NCBI GenBank assembly: GCA_960531495.1
Contig: OY482849.1
Location: 5,042,265-5,106,264 of the forward strand
From: Zeus faber
Lineage: Eukaryota > Chordata > Actinopteri > Zeiformes > Zeidae
Direction of reading: 5' to 3'
DNA: 64,000 nt
Under the pieces are notes generated by a model. It saw only the letters and a program-made list of their open reading frames with translations. It had not been told where the DNA came from and did not search any database. Positions 11,736-23,910 of the stretch are shown one piece after another. Each line of letters begins with the position of its first letter. Positions within the stretch are counted from its first letter, which is position 1. The translations under genes were made by a program, and so were the position numbers.

Positions 11736-11879
11736 TAGGACAGACTACCCTGAGCCCACACCTCCTTCCCTAAACCCTCAGCCCCAACTGAACCCCCAGT
11801 CCCCCTAAACCCCCACCCCCACTGAACCTCTCTATACTGGTACAGCCTGTATAGACTGAGCTCTGTTGGTTGAGAAGTT

Positions 11880-12420
11880 GTATAGGCAGTATTTATCTGT
11901 AAAGGGTACTGGCAGGTCCCACTAACTGAGGAGAGGAAGGAGGTAACAGCCTTCAGAACTCCTTTTGGCCACGTCCAATTCACAGTGCTTTCATTCAGCC
12001 TTCATGGAAGCCCAGCAACTTTTCAGAAGATGATAGACAGGTTGCTAAGGGACACTGACTCCTTTGCTGCTGCATAACTTGATGACATTGTGGTATACAG
12101 CACGAGCTGGGAAGAGCACCTGTCTTATTTCAAAGAAGTGCTGCTGAGGATCAAGGAAGCAGGCCTGACCATCTGCCCAGACAAGTGCACCCTGGACAAG
12201 CAGGAGTCAAAGTACATGGGGCTTGTGCTGGGAAAAGGGATGATTCGGTCGCAAGTTTAAAAAGTCGATGCCATCATGTCAGCTGAAAGGCCCGAAACAA
12301 AAACAAAAGTTAAGTCCTTTTTGGGCCTGGTGGATTGGTATAGGCGGTTCATTCCCACCTTCTCTACTATCTCAGTGCCTCTTACCAACTTGACAAGGAA
12401 GAACCAGCCCAACAAGGTTC
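11880..12420 (+). mobile_element. Ty3/gypsy reverse transcriptase fragment (degenerate)
   Basis: The translation contains KGYWQVPLTEERKEVTAFRT, then FSLHGSPATFQKMIDRLLR. The catalytic LDDIVVYS is preceded by a stop codon where the usual tyrosine would be (A-A-stop-L-D-D). EAGLTICPDKC and SFLGLVDWYRRFIPTFS follow. This order is diagnostic of Ty3/gypsy pol. Additional stops (for example near 12258) mark it as inactive. It ends exactly at the telomere-like palindrome. Confidence 0.85.
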
Positions 12421-12470
12421 AGGGTTAGGGTTAGGGTTAGGGCTAACCCTAACCCTAACCCTAACCCTAT
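12421..12470. repeat. Interstitial telomeric repeat, head-to-head palindrome
   Basis: About 3.7 TTAGGG units (12421-12442) are followed directly by about 4.5 CCCTAA units (12443-12470). The arms 12422-12440 and 12443-12461 are perfectly complementary over 19 bp with a 2-nt centre. G-strand followed by C-strand is the orientation expected of end-to-end telomere joining, though the array is very short. It lies at the broken end of the gypsy fragment. Confidence 0.9.
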
Positions 12471-12589
12471 CCCATGCCCTAAAAGTCTGCCTAATTGCAG
12501 CCCTGGGCCCCCCAAGGCTCATAGCTGCATGTGCGGAGCGAAGGCTAGCCCGTCTGGTCCAATCCCCCAGAAGAGCTACTGCAGCATAA

Positions 12590-12945
12590 ACTGCTGAAAA
12601 AGTGAATGCTGGCTATGATAGAAAGCTGTCAGAACACAAAGTGCTTTGCAGCTTACTGCGTATAGGGCTGCGTAGCAGCAGGCCGGTTAGAGTTGCTGAC
12701 CCCTGTCCATCGCCAAAAGCGCCTACAATGGGCAAGTGGGCGTCAGAATTGGACCATGGAGCAATAGAAGAAGGTGGCGTAGTCTGACGAATCATGTTTT
12801 CTTTTACAACACAAATGACACACATGCACCCGGCCATCATGTGAATGGCATGTGTGTCATTTACCTGCGGAAGAGACGTCACCAGGATGCGCTATGGGAA
12901 GAAGACAAGCCAGCGGAGGCAGTGTGATGCTCTGGGTAAAGTTCC
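12590..12945 (+). mobile_element. Tc1-like transposase fragment, 5' part
   Basis: The frame contains GLRSSRPVRVADPCPSPKAP and MGKWASELDHGAIEEG, followed after a frameshift by YLRKRRHQDALWEEDKPAEA. These align by eye to the middle of a Tc1-like transposase (the 'W...DES' and 'GG S VM' region). The element is interrupted after about 12945 and resumes near 13800. Confidence 0.7.
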
Positions 12946-13800
12946 CTATCTTCTGTATTATTTAATAAAAGTAGGCAATAAATCATTCCATAGCAGTTGT
13001 ACTCAACCTTTCCCGGCTCAGGAGCCACACTAACAAAAAATATTTTTGCAAGAACCGAATTTTTGAAACATTCCTTTCCTCCATCTAACCATTATGCATT
13101 TTAAATAAGGCTCCTAGTAAGATCTTATTAAAAATGAAAAGCATGATGTATGCAATAATTGCAATCCATTATTATTAACATTACCATTGCAACCACAAAT
13201 GTATTTTTATGCACAAATTATGTACTTATGTATACAGGTAGATAGCAAACTGGAAGTTACGTAGATGGGGGTCGCGTGTGGCGCAGTTGGGAGTCAAGTG
13301 ATAAGTTGCAGCTCCAGGTTATTACTTATATACAGTTATAATATAATTAAATGCGAATAATTCATAATAAAATTGCCAGTGGAAACCAGATGATCAGCTA
13401 TTGATCACTGAGTAATAGGTCAGTGATCACTACCAGGACACAGATCTCTATAGATGCACTCTCTCTCGAAGCAGTCATAGGTCGATGTGTCTAATGGGAC
13501 ATTCAGTGTTAAATACTGCAGACAATGTCTCAGGCAATATTTATTGAAATACTCTTTTAATTTTACACTTCAAAGCTGCAACTAGTCATAAACAGTGAAA
13601 CTCACTCCCCGCCATGTGAGCTACATGCAGCTCTTGCATCCGACCCAGGTAACATAAAAATAAAAAAATAAAAAATAAAAAAAACTTTTTTTTAAATAGC
13701 AGCCATTGCGATTTATAAATGTGTTTTATTACACTGCGATGTCGGTTTGAATTTGATTTATCATTAAACCCTACTTACCACCTATCTAAACATTATTGCA
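12946..13800. other. Unassigned insertion between two halves of a Tc1-like element
   Basis: About 850 bp of A/T-rich sequence separates the two transposase segments. I see no open frame with a known domain, no clear terminal repeats and no target duplication. It is presumably another, older insertion. Confidence 0.4.
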
Positions 13801-14060
13801 GACCAAGCAGTGGCCTCTTTCAGCTGGATAATGCACCCTGCCACACTGCAAAAAATGTTCAGGAATGGTTTGAGGAACATAACAGATTTCAAGGTGTTGA
13901 CTTGGCCTCTAAATTTCCCCGATCTCAATCCGATCTATACAATCTTGTCTTGGTCTTGTGGAGTCCATGCCTCGACTTGTCAGAGCTGTTATGGAGGCAC
14001 GAGGGGGAGCTACACAATATTACGTAGGTGGTTTTAATGTTGTGGCTGATTGGTGTATAC
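13800..14060 (+). mobile_element. Tc1-like transposase fragment, 3' part, with terminal repeat
   Basis: Two frames give SSGLFQLDNAPCHTAKNVQE and VLTWPLNFPDLNPI, the classic DNAPCH and WP..SPDLNPI blocks around the second and third catalytic acidic residues of Tc1-type transposases. The sequence ends with gtggttttaatgttgtggct (14027 onward), the familiar terminal inverted repeat of one fish Tc1 lineage. No 5' terminal repeat is visible. Confidence 0.8.
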
Positions 14061-14094
14061 AGTATCTCCCACTCAATCCCTAAGCTTGGATGAG

Positions 14095-14225
14095 ATAAGC
14101 AAAGTGATGTACTGTACTGTAAAGTGCTGTATACAGGACATTAAATGCTGGATGGCTCATAATTCTCTACGAATAAACAAAAATCAGACTGAAATTATTT
14201 GACTGAAATCAATGGCCATGGATCC
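14095..14225 (+). mobile_element. CR1/Rex1-like LINE reverse-transcriptase scrap
   Basis: The translation CWMAHNSLRINKNQTEII matches the 'I..WM..N.L.LN..KTE' block downstream of the catalytic motif in CR1/L2/Rex1-type LINEs. It is very short, and continuation past 14240 is unclear. Confidence 0.5.
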
Positions 14226-14239
14226 CTTAAAAAAAAAAA

Positions 14240-17200
14240 AAAACAAGCATTCAGTATCACAACATCTTTAGGCATCTAGACCAAACAGCTTCTAGAAACA
14301 GCAAGAGAAACTGTCCTATAGCTTACTCTAACAACAGGTTGTATTCCCAATGCATTATACTGTAAGTGGTATCTAAATCTCTTAGAACCCCTCAAAGGTA
14401 CCACATGGAATTGTATAGGTTGTTTACAGTGGTTAGCATCCAACCTCACACCAACAGTGGAGGAGGTGTTATGGGTCAAGAGTTTTCGAAGACAGGATTA
14501 TGCAAAACCATTTTGAAGAATCACATTAACTTGCTATGAATAATAATGCAAGCAGCATCTTAAATGATGCACTGCAGTGTATCGTGTTTAGCAGAGTGGT
14601 ACAGCGGCTTACTAGACCAAGCATGCAAAATTTATTTTACAGTTGAGTGAAATTATGCATTTTCCTTCCAAGTGGGCCAAAACCAACACATTGCCAAATT
14701 ACCTATACAAATCTAGACTTGTTTCAGAGAATGAGATTTCCACTAGGTAAATCAGTAAAACAAAATGATTTAATGACTTCCTTTCAGCTGTTCCTTTTCT
14801 TCTGCCACATCTCCCAGGCGGCTTTTAAACTTAGCATTACTCAGACTCTGACAACTACTAAAAAGGATTTCTCTGAGTTTCCAGGAAAACCGCATTGTAA
14901 ACTGTCCACTTGTGCCAAATGAAGATGATAAAAAGCATTCATTCCAGTGACGTTACCACCAATAGCAGACTTATCGGCTACAAACCAACAGCACTAATAA
15001 TTTGACACAACATTAATGGTTAATTAGTGTTAAGTTGCGCTACAATGTAGAACCTATATATGCATAACAAAAAAAAATTCTATTAAAATAGATTTATAAT
15101 AAGAGATTTTCTTTGCTCTACGAAATTTTGAAAAGACACAGTTATAACATTCAGCCTTTTATAAGTTACTATCTACTTATCTGCACCATGCAATATGGTG
15201 ATCACACTTTGAAGGGAGTAACTCTGATATGGGAGGATCATGGGGTTGGGATTGAACAATTCCACAATTACTCTTATTCAGGAAATCAACAGACTTTGAA
15301 ACCAAGCCTTGCCCAAAAAAACCCAAGACTGTCTCCACTTTATAATTCCAGTTAAACACCAATGGTTTTCCTTTCCTCCCACAATGCTTGCATTGCACAT
15401 AGGTAAGATTGCTTACCTATGCTTCTCCCCCAAGAAGAGTTGTCAACATAGTGGTTGACATAGCAAGTTGTAGAGTCCTGTTTCTCTTATCCAGCTAAGT
15501 TGACACTGAATGAGACAATATAATCTTTATTGAAGATCTGATAGATAAGTTCTTGAAAAATGAGCAAAAAAATAGCGGGCCAGCTTGGCCCTTCCTAAAG
15601 GCAAGATATGTGGCCTAGGGCACCATCCCGAGGCATGGTACCCTAGGCCCAGGGAGGGATTGGGGCTCATTTTGCGCACCTGTCTCCCTCTCCAAAAGTA
15701 CAGATGATGCGCGCGCCAGCGATGGAGTGCTCGTGACCGCTGCGCCAGAACATTGTTGTGGCAGACCAAGGGCAGTGGTTAAGCCGCGGCTGCAGACAGC
15801 AGCATGGCTGCCTTTCCCGCGGCCGCCCAGCTGCCTCAAGTCGGCCGAATAAGCGCCTGGGCTTTGCTGATTGGTCCGATCCGGTGCATGGAGCTTTCTT
15901 AATGTTTGTCTGTCTCGCAGAGGAGATTGGCGCACAGGCTCGTCAGCTGACCAGGAGCCAGACTGGAGCATCATTCCTCCTGTGCCCAAACTGAGCATTA
16001 CTATTATAATTTTTCCTGTTGGCCAGTGAGCCTTTTTGTTTGGTTTTATAATAAAAACTCTCGCCATGTCGGCAACCCACAGCCAGAAATACTCCGTCTC
16101 CCTCCCTAAACCTGCATCTATGGGCAGAGACTCCCACAAGTGTGTTTTTATTTTATGTCTCCTTATGGAACGAAACATGTGCGCATGAAAATGTATGGAA
16201 CGAAACTGTAGGTAATGAGGATACTTTCTGTGACTCTCACCCCAATCACCCCGTCAATGCATTATGCCCAGAAAATAATATTAACGAGGCTACGAGTCGT
16301 GCCCGTTCCTCCATGCCCCTTCCCCACACTGTTTTTGTTGTTTTATTTGGAGCAACGAGGCTCGGCTCTCCATGTTGCTCTCCGCCATCGGGGTGCACAG
16401 AGAGCCGTGTTTGCGTCAGGGAAAATAATATATTTCCAAAACTACTGCACTCAACTACCTGCACAACAAGACTTCAACAGAACACTTCATTTCTAACAAA
16501 TACCTCTAAGTTTTTTGCTGCTGTTGCTGCTGCTAGCTCTTTGCAGATTCTTTGCAGACTGGCCGACCACTAAGGCTTCAACAGTGTTCCCTCAGTCTGT
16601 CAAATGAGCATCATGTTGCTTTGTGCAGAGGTTCCCTATTAAATAGCAGGATGTGCACCATTGGTTTACATGTCAAATTAAAGCGTATCCAAGCCAATTT
16701 AAGTGGCGCGCAAGTTATTTAACATTCAACCGTTCAACTCTGGACTCCAAAAATACCATCTGCCTGTAAGAACTTGATATTCTGTGATGGAAGATAAATG
16801 CCAGCTTAGTAGGCCTTAGTGGATCGTAGGGCTGTAGAGCACCGAGTCGAGGAACAGAGACATTCCTTGTATGATTCTCGTCACCTCGGATGACCTAGAC
16901 ATCTTTCTGAGGAAAAGTTGTATAGATGAATTGAAGTACACCAATAATAAAAAGGTGTAAAAGTGTTTAAAAGAAATGTAAGGACGTGACTAGTCCTGTT
17001 TATTTTATTTTTCTATTTGTGTTTTTTATGCGTTGCCTTTTTATCCATCGTTTATTCTATTTATTTTGGATATTTCCTTCCTAATGCAATTACTTAATTT
17101 TATTGCCTTATTTTGATCCACTGGGTATCATGCTTTTACCATGTCTATCCAGGCAATTTGTGGCTTTGTTTTTTATAAGTTGCTGTACAAATTACATTTT

Positions 17201-20200
17201 TACTGTGAAAACTTCCCCATCCTGCTGGGTGTTAGGCTATATGGTGACTTAGTGACCAATGAATGCATTCCATCCAAACCATGCATTTTAAAAGCCTGCT
17301 TCTAAAATTAATCTTAACCTCACTAAACCTCCACGTAGCACCCTCATGCTTTGCTGTCATCCCAGTTATTCTAGCAGAATATATTAAATATTTGCAGAGG
17401 TCAAACTCTCCGACAACCTGATTCAATACAGTAAGCCTATGATATATACTTAGACATAACACTGAGGTGAAGGTAGAAGGTACATATATTTGACAAAGTG
17501 TTTATTCTGCTACATTTTTCTGAAGTTAACATGCATAAGTAGGCACTCCCACAAATCTCTTGGTAGTAGAACTAGGTACAATAGTAGCCTTGAATAATTA
17601 ATAATTATTCAAGGCTCTTTTTTCATTCATTTTGTTTTGCCGTTGACAGTATGGTTAAGAAATTAAAAAACAATTCACATCACTGCCTTTTGAATAAATG
17701 TGTAAATTACAAACAATGGTAAGTGGAATTGACGAATCAGGAAGAGGAATTGAAAAAGGCATTAAAATGGTCCTGGTGGTATGGCTAGCAAGTTAACTGT
17801 GGACTGTATGTGTCCCAACACACTGAACCACAGAGAAAAATAGATGGGGAGGATCCAGTGCAGACGTCAGCCTTCGAGAGTAGCAGCTTAACTTTGGCCG
17901 TCTGCTGTTGAGCCACTGTCAGGCAGACAGCTGCTCATTGCTTGTACTGAAGAACTTGGTTCCAAAAGAGCCAGGCTGGCCCCAGCTACCAGAACCAAAC
18001 TAGCTGAATCAAACCTCTACACAGAGGTGAGCAGAAGTACTACATACATGTATTCAGTTAAATGTACATAAGTACTTTACTATGATCCATGAATGACAAA
18101 ACTCTAAACCTCCAACTGAGAAGATGCTGTGTTTCCAGCTGTGTCTGAGTAGCTGCCACAGATTTACATAATGTGGGTGTGCCTCCATTTTTAGACCTAA
18201 ATAGCATGAAATCACTTGCTTTAGCTTTTAACCCAAATTTGACTATACAACCCTGGACAATTCAGCTGACTTAGGAAAAACAGATTGAATGAAAGTAAGT
18301 AGTAACTGTTGAAAGAGAGAGTAACTGTTGGACTGAGAACTACAATTCTTTTACATTTTCTCCAGTTAGTAGTGAAACCACTACATTACAGCACACCCAT
18401 TTATTTCCACCTGTCTTCTAAATGCATTCCAACTTCCTCGTGGAAACAGGGGGGTTCAAAGGCGACTACTCCCAAAGTCTCACTCTGAACAGGTAGCCTT
18501 TGTATTACTGTGGAGTGTGACGAGCAGAGTTGACAGCTTATTACAGATGATTTCAGCAACGAGAGGAGCTTGCACACTTGTCCGGGCTCAGAGACCATAT
18601 TGTGCCGAATACGGCATCACTCAGCGGGCATGGAAATTTACAATTCATCTTTTTGTCTGATCCCATTAAAACAGAAGTTTGCATTGCAGAATAAAAAGGA
18701 ACCAGAGCAAAAACCACCGGACCTTTTGAAGCCAAACTGCTGGGAACAAGTGAAAGCCCAACATGGGATACAATCCACAACGAACGCAAGTTTCCCCAAA
18801 GTGACAAAAATGTGGAAGTCTCGGCACTGCCGAATTCTGCACCCCCCCTTCCTTCTCCGTTGCACAAAATACGTCAGCTCAGGGAAAATGCATCGTATAG
18901 AGGCCAATGTGTCCCGTACCAGCCATAAACGGAGCTCTGTATCAAGGAGGTCCCATCGGGAAAATTACACCCCTTCAACCCTCCCCTCCACAGCCTCTCC
19001 TGCTTTGCCAAAGAGCCACTGTGCTGAGAGACACTGAGCGATAAAAGAGTCTCTATCCACAGCCCGCAAAATATGTATGTAAAAGTATTGGTTCGTATGC
19101 AAAAGGGGTGTGTGGGTTGAGGCAAATGGACATTCTGTTTGATTCCGTTTGAATCTCAGCAGGGCATAAGCTGAAGTTTTATATGAATCCTTTAGATCTT
19201 TTCTCAGAGAGGTAGGTTCAAAGGGCTACAGGGAGTTCTGATACCAAAAGCGAATCAAATCGTGCACAACAGCGTACTCACTGTGAGAGGCGCTGATGCA
19301 GGGAGCTTTCTAGCTGCCAACCATGGATCCTCGCCAACGTTTGAGTCATTAACCAGAGGAATGATTGGCTGCCAAACTTTTAATGGGAGCACCTTGCCGC
19401 CTAATGCTCCCAAGATGAGTCAAGTGGTTTAGCCGTGGGAAACACCTTTCAAGAACAGTTAGGTGTTCAAGTTTCCTGCGTGAAAAGCCAGTCAGCTTGA
19501 AAGGAAAACTAGAATCTAAGAGAACCGACTGAACAATAAGTGAACTGGGTGAAGATATTACAGAGCAATACAAACACATGCCTGCAGGCAAACAATTCGC
19601 AAGTTCCATCTCTCTGCAGGAGAATACAATCATGTAAAGATTTCCTACACGTACAGAGCAGCTGGTCTGACAGGAATCCCTTGCTGTGAAGCACTCACCG
19701 GGTCATGAGCTGCGAGGTCACAAATACACAGCTGGCCAAGGAGGACAGGTTGGAAGCGGGGCCACACTAAGCTGTCATCAGAGCCCTGAATGACCAAGCA
19801 TCAGACAATGCACTCCGGCAGAAAGTGCACTGAGGAGGCACGGTTCATTTTTCAGCACCACCAATACCATGGTTATAAAAATCTAGCGAGCACTGTGTGC
19901 ACTGTCAAATTAAGGCATCATTAGACCTTGCTGCATGGCAAGACTAATTTATTGTGTATCAGGGATAAATGATGGTCACACTATGCAGGTTGGGATTATC
20001 ACCGACACCAAGCCATAGTTTCTCCTAACATTTTTGATCTCTGGGAAATTGTGATTGAAATTTTATTGAACAACCACAGCCAGGTGCCACGTTTTCCTAT
20101 GGAACTCCAAAAAATAAGAAATAAAAATATATTTAATGTACAGCAGGCGTTGTGATGTTCTGGTGTAAGGAATGGAAGACATTTAGGACCCCACTCCCAT

Positions 20201-21895
20201 GCCCTTAAATCAAGCCCAGACAGGAGTGGTATGAGGTGGAGGGACCCTTCAAAATTTCAGTGATAATTACAGACAAAAAAAAAAGTCTAAAACTTGTTTT
20301 CGGTTTCCACTCCTTGAAGGTTTTTACTTTGAATCAAACACCTAAGATGGTCTGTGGTTTCACGATAATTTGGGGCATGAGGCTGCTGTCTCACATATGT
20401 TTATCTTCCTCATCCTCACATAAATCAGTGTCTAGGCGCGCGAGTGTCGTCAAAGGTAGACGTTTACAAATGTAACATTCCACAGGCGTTTCATGAATGG
20501 CTTTGCCAACATAAAAGAATGTCGCCTGTTAATGAAGGGCAAATAACACATGACAGCCAGTTAATTCTTTGTCCTACATCAATGTGTGAAATCTAAAAAT
20601 AGGTGCATCAGTGCACAGTTTCATAACATATCTGCTTAACACTGTTAAGACAGTGTGGCTTCATGATGTGTGTTGAGATTGTCCTTTTATACACATTGAC
20701 TACATTGAATGTAAATGACGGCATGCATAGCTGAACATGATTTAAATAAATCCTGACACAGGGGCAGATAGATGGATGTTGTGTCATTCCATGCCGAGTC
20801 CAGCAACTTGACACTGAATTCCCTAGCCGAGACCATTACTTCCAAAAATGTATTTACTTGAGCACTGAAACAGGACACCTGCTTTCAGTAGTATATTACA
20901 GCGCCCAAGATCAAGTTTTGATTATGGCGCTTTCATAGAAACCCAGTCATTGAGCTCAAGCGAGCATGCAGTATTGTATGTTATCACCGATCTACAGACA
21001 AACAGAACTGACCGCTTTGAAATAAGACTAAAACATCCAAATGCTTCTCACAGTGCAAGCTATACAAGCCCGTTGGCCCACGATGTAGCCAGGTAGGTCT
21101 GAATGAGCTCATTGTATGTGGCAGAGTGGAAACTGGTCTAAATGTGAGCCAAATTCTCTACCAGCTGGCCGATCTCAAACCTTCCTCCCCACAGCAGAGG
21201 AAACACTGAACTAATCAGCCGGCTAATGAAATTGTTCCCTCGCTGAGGTCTACAGTCCCAAGGGGAATGGAGACACAAAGGGGAAGAGAATAGGAGAAAA
21301 AAAAACGAAGCATTTAGTGAAAAGTGTTGAAAGATACACTTCCAGGCTGGGTGATGATTTTATATTTAATTGTAATCATCTTTCAGTGGTATTGCATTGT
21401 GAGTGAACAAACTTAAGTAGTGATGCAAAATGTTCCAGTGAAAAATAACAGGGTATCCGAGATCAATTATCACCATGTCACCAATGACCATCAGTATGTA
21501 GTCGTATGCACAAAACAACCTACTGTAGGATCAACTGCCACACCAGCTGTGGGATCCTTAATCAAAACACATTCATTGTTCAGATAATGATATTTTTTCC
21601 CCCTTGGGATAATTTCATTTGAAGGTTCTGATCTTTTTTTTGTGAATCCATATCGACAATGCTTTGTCAAATTCACGTCAGCGTCCATTCACTGCTTGCA
21701 CGTGCGTGAGAGGCGGACCCCGCCACCAACAATGGAAACGGAATACAGAGAATATGCATTACACACATACGTTTAATGGCTGTTTCTTATAGTCCCAGCG
21801 AATTAAAGTATCACATATGGGATTCTTTTTTCCAAAATGATCTTACGGATTACCACTTTAATGTGACCTGACAGTCAGTTGGGGTGGTTGAACTA
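14240..21895. other. Long stretch without recognisable gene (probable intron or distal part of the CHST-family locus)
   Basis: I found no exon, RNA gene or clear transposon coding block here. Visible items are a 10-bp hairpin at 15399-15422 (cataggtaag/cttacctatg), a GC-rich patch at 15700-15960 and a perfect palindrome at 17586-17616. Isolated frames up to 187 aa (15615-16178 minus, 18570-19037 plus) have no domain. If the sulfotransferase gene has the very long first intron known in CHST11, this region would lie inside it. Confidence 0.4.
17586..17616. repeat. Perfect 15-bp palindrome with 1-nt centre
   Basis: agccttgaataatta is followed by one A and then its exact reverse complement. It may be a fold-back scar or a recombination-prone cruciform. 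There is no neighbouring gene signal. Confidence 0.8.
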
Positions 21896-21900
21896 CTCAC

Positions 21901-21994
21901 CTGCTTTCAAATTGTTCTGGAAATAAAAAATGGCCATGACGAAACACCCCAAAGACATGACGAGGACCGTCCGGTTCAATTTAGGCTTTCTCAT
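21901..21994 (-). CDS. First coding exon of a CHST11/CHST13-family carbohydrate sulfotransferase (partial)
   Basis: Read on the minus strand, an ATG at 21992-21994 opens 31 codons plus one base, ending at a consensus donor (GCAG then GTGAGT). The peptide starts MRKPKLNRTVLVMSL and continues GCFVMAIFYFQNNLKA: a short basic cytosolic tail, one hydrophobic Golgi anchor and a luminal start. This matches the type II N-terminus of chondroitin 4-O-sulfotransferases; CHST11 has '[20 protein letters not shown]' at the same place. Such enzymes transfer sulfate from PAPS to the 4-position of GalNAc in chondroitin and dermatan in the Golgi. The neighbour txnrd3 supports this, because human TXNRD3 lies by CHST13 and TXNRD1 by CHST11. 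I could not find the catalytic exons in the window, so they lie beyond position 1 or this is an orphan exon. CHST13 versus CHST11 is not decided. Confidence 0.6.
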
Positions 21995-22445
21995 CCTGAA
22001 TCTTTGGGAGAAACCGCGGCATCGACCGGAACCTGAGGTTCATACGAAGGGGGGTCCTCCACGGTGCCCGGAGACCGGCCACCCCGCTACCCGAGCAGCG
22101 GGCTGCGGGCGAGACGGTCCGGGGTGTTGGAGTGGAAAAGTTGGCTCTGGTCATTCCCTGTTGTCACAAACATCGCCGCTGCCACAGTGGACAGTCCAAA
22201 GGCCACACAAGAGCAAAAAAACACAACAAAACTCTAGGTCCTCCTTGAAAGCGCTGTTGAACATCTACGCTACAGCGAGACTCGGGTCCCAGAGACGCGT
22301 TTTTTTAAAGGGGGTTTATGTCGTCGGGGCGCCCGTCCAAACGTTCGCCTGTGGAGTTAACTCTTTGCTGCCCAGGCAACAGAGCCAGACGAGCTGCGTG
22401 CGTCCCCTAGCGGCGGGCAACAACGGAGGGCTGATGGGGCATTCT
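21995..22445 (-). promoter_or_regulatory. GC-rich 5' region of the sulfotransferase exon (probable 5' UTR/promoter)
   Basis: Immediately upstream (minus) of the start codon the sequence becomes GC- and CpG-rich (for example cccgagcagcgggctgcggg near 22090 and ctagcggcggg near 22410), in contrast to A/T-rich surroundings. It ends abruptly at the minisatellite. No TATA box or start site can be fixed by eye. Confidence 0.45.
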
Positions 22446-22451
22446 CCACCT

Positions 22452-23445
22452 AATGACTGTAACAATAATAATACACATAATAAACAAAATAATAATACAC
22501 ATAATAAACAAAATAATAATACACATAATTAACAAAATAATAATACACATAAATTAACAAAATAATAATACACATAATAAACAAAATAATAATACACATA
22601 ATAAACAAAATAATAATACACATAATAAACAAAATAATAATACACATAATAAACAAAATAATAATACACATAATTAACAAAATAATAATACACATAATAA
22701 ACAAAATAATAATACACATAATCAACAAAATAATAATACACATAATAAACAAAATAATAATACACATAATTAACAAAATAATAATACACATAATTAACAA
22801 AATAATAATACACATAAATTAACAAAATAATAATACACATAATAAACAAAATAATAATACACATAATTAACAAAATAATAATACACATAAATTAACAAAA
22901 TAACAATACACATAATAAACAAAATAATAATACACATAATAAACAAAATAATAATACACATAATTAACAAAATAATAATACACATAATCAACAAAATAAT
23001 AATACACATAATTAACAAAATAATAATACACATAATCAACAAAATAATAATACACATAATAAACAAAATAATAATACACATAATCAACAAAATAATAATA
23101 CACATAATTAACAAAATAATAATACACATAATCAACAAAATAATAATACACATAATCAACAAAATAATAATACACATAATTAACAAAATAATAATACACA
23201 TAATAAACAAAATAATAATACACATAATAAACAAAATAATAATACACATAATTAACAAAATAATAATACACATAAATTAACAAAATAATAATACACATAA
23301 TAAACAAAATAATAATACACATAATAAACAAAATAATAATACACATAATCAACAAAATAATAATACACATAATCAACAAAATAATAATACACATAATAAA
23401 CAAAATAATAATACACATAATCAACAAAATAATAATACACATAAT
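22452..23445. repeat. 24-bp minisatellite, about 41 units
   Basis: The unit is aataatacacataataaac plus aaaat, repeated about 41 times with near-perfect conservation. Variation is almost confined to one site, giving four unit types: aataaac, aattaac, aatcaac and a 25-bp form with aaattaac. One further substitution (aacaatacac) occurs near 22903. Because 24 is divisible by three, long spurious minus-strand frames (MCIIILLI repeats) cross it, shifting at each 25-bp unit. Confidence 0.97.
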
Positions 23446-23469
23446 CATTTTCAAATGTTTTGCTATTGT

Positions 23470-23840
23470 TTTTTTGTTTGCCCCCCCCCCCTTTCAAATA
23501 AACAAAACATAAACAATCATAAATAATAAACAACCAGTCTATTGTTGTTGTTGTTGTTGTTAATGAATTATTTATAAAGACGCTAACAAATAATACCCCC
23601 TGTGAAAACATGGGCAGATAACCCATACTTAAACTATTAAACAATACACAGCAAAAACTATGATATATATATATATTGTTTATAAATATGTTATAGATAT
23701 AAATATGCTTCAACTACTATAACTACTACTACTACTACTACTACTACTGCAACAATAACTGCTACTACTAATAATACTAATGCTACTACTACTACTACTA
23801 CTACTACTACTATGAATTATAATAATAATAATTATAATAA
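23470..23840. repeat. Cluster of short simple repeats (C-run, TTG, TA, TAC)
   Basis: After the minisatellite come a C10 run (23482-23491), (TTG)n near 23543, (TA)n near 23665 and two (TAC/CTA)n tracts at about 23727-23750 and 23785-23812. No gene is visible. Confidence 0.8.
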
Positions 23841-23844
23841 ATAT

Positions 23845-23910
23845 AGCTGCAGGCAGCAATACACAGGGTCCAGTTTAGTCATGTTAGGTATGTATTTGAA
23901 ATGCCGTATA
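23845..23910 (-). repeat. Repeat family R1, short inverted copy F
   Basis: gctgcaggcagcaatacacagggtccagtttag followed by catgttaggtatgtatt is the reverse complement of the 5' module of copy A (1995-2075). Confidence 0.75.

Noticed and set aside
15615..16178. 187-aa minus-strand frame
   Set aside because: No domain, no splice context consistent with the CHST-family catalytic exon, which I specifically looked for.
18570..19037. 155-aa plus-strand frame
   Set aside because: No recognised motif, overlapping minus frames of similar size, no coding-like repeats or conservation evidence available.
21930..22532. 200-aa plus-strand frame
   Set aside because: It is antisense to the CHST-like first exon and runs into the minisatellite.
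22452..23445. Array resembling a CRISPR at first sight
   Set aside because: Units are directly tandem without unique spacers, in a vertebrate genome; it is a minisatellite.
22450..23713. Several long minus-strand frames of repeating MCIIILLI/YVYYYFV peptides
   Set aside because: They are the translation of a 24-bp minisatellite whose unit length is a multiple of three; 25-bp units shift the frame. No coding evidence.
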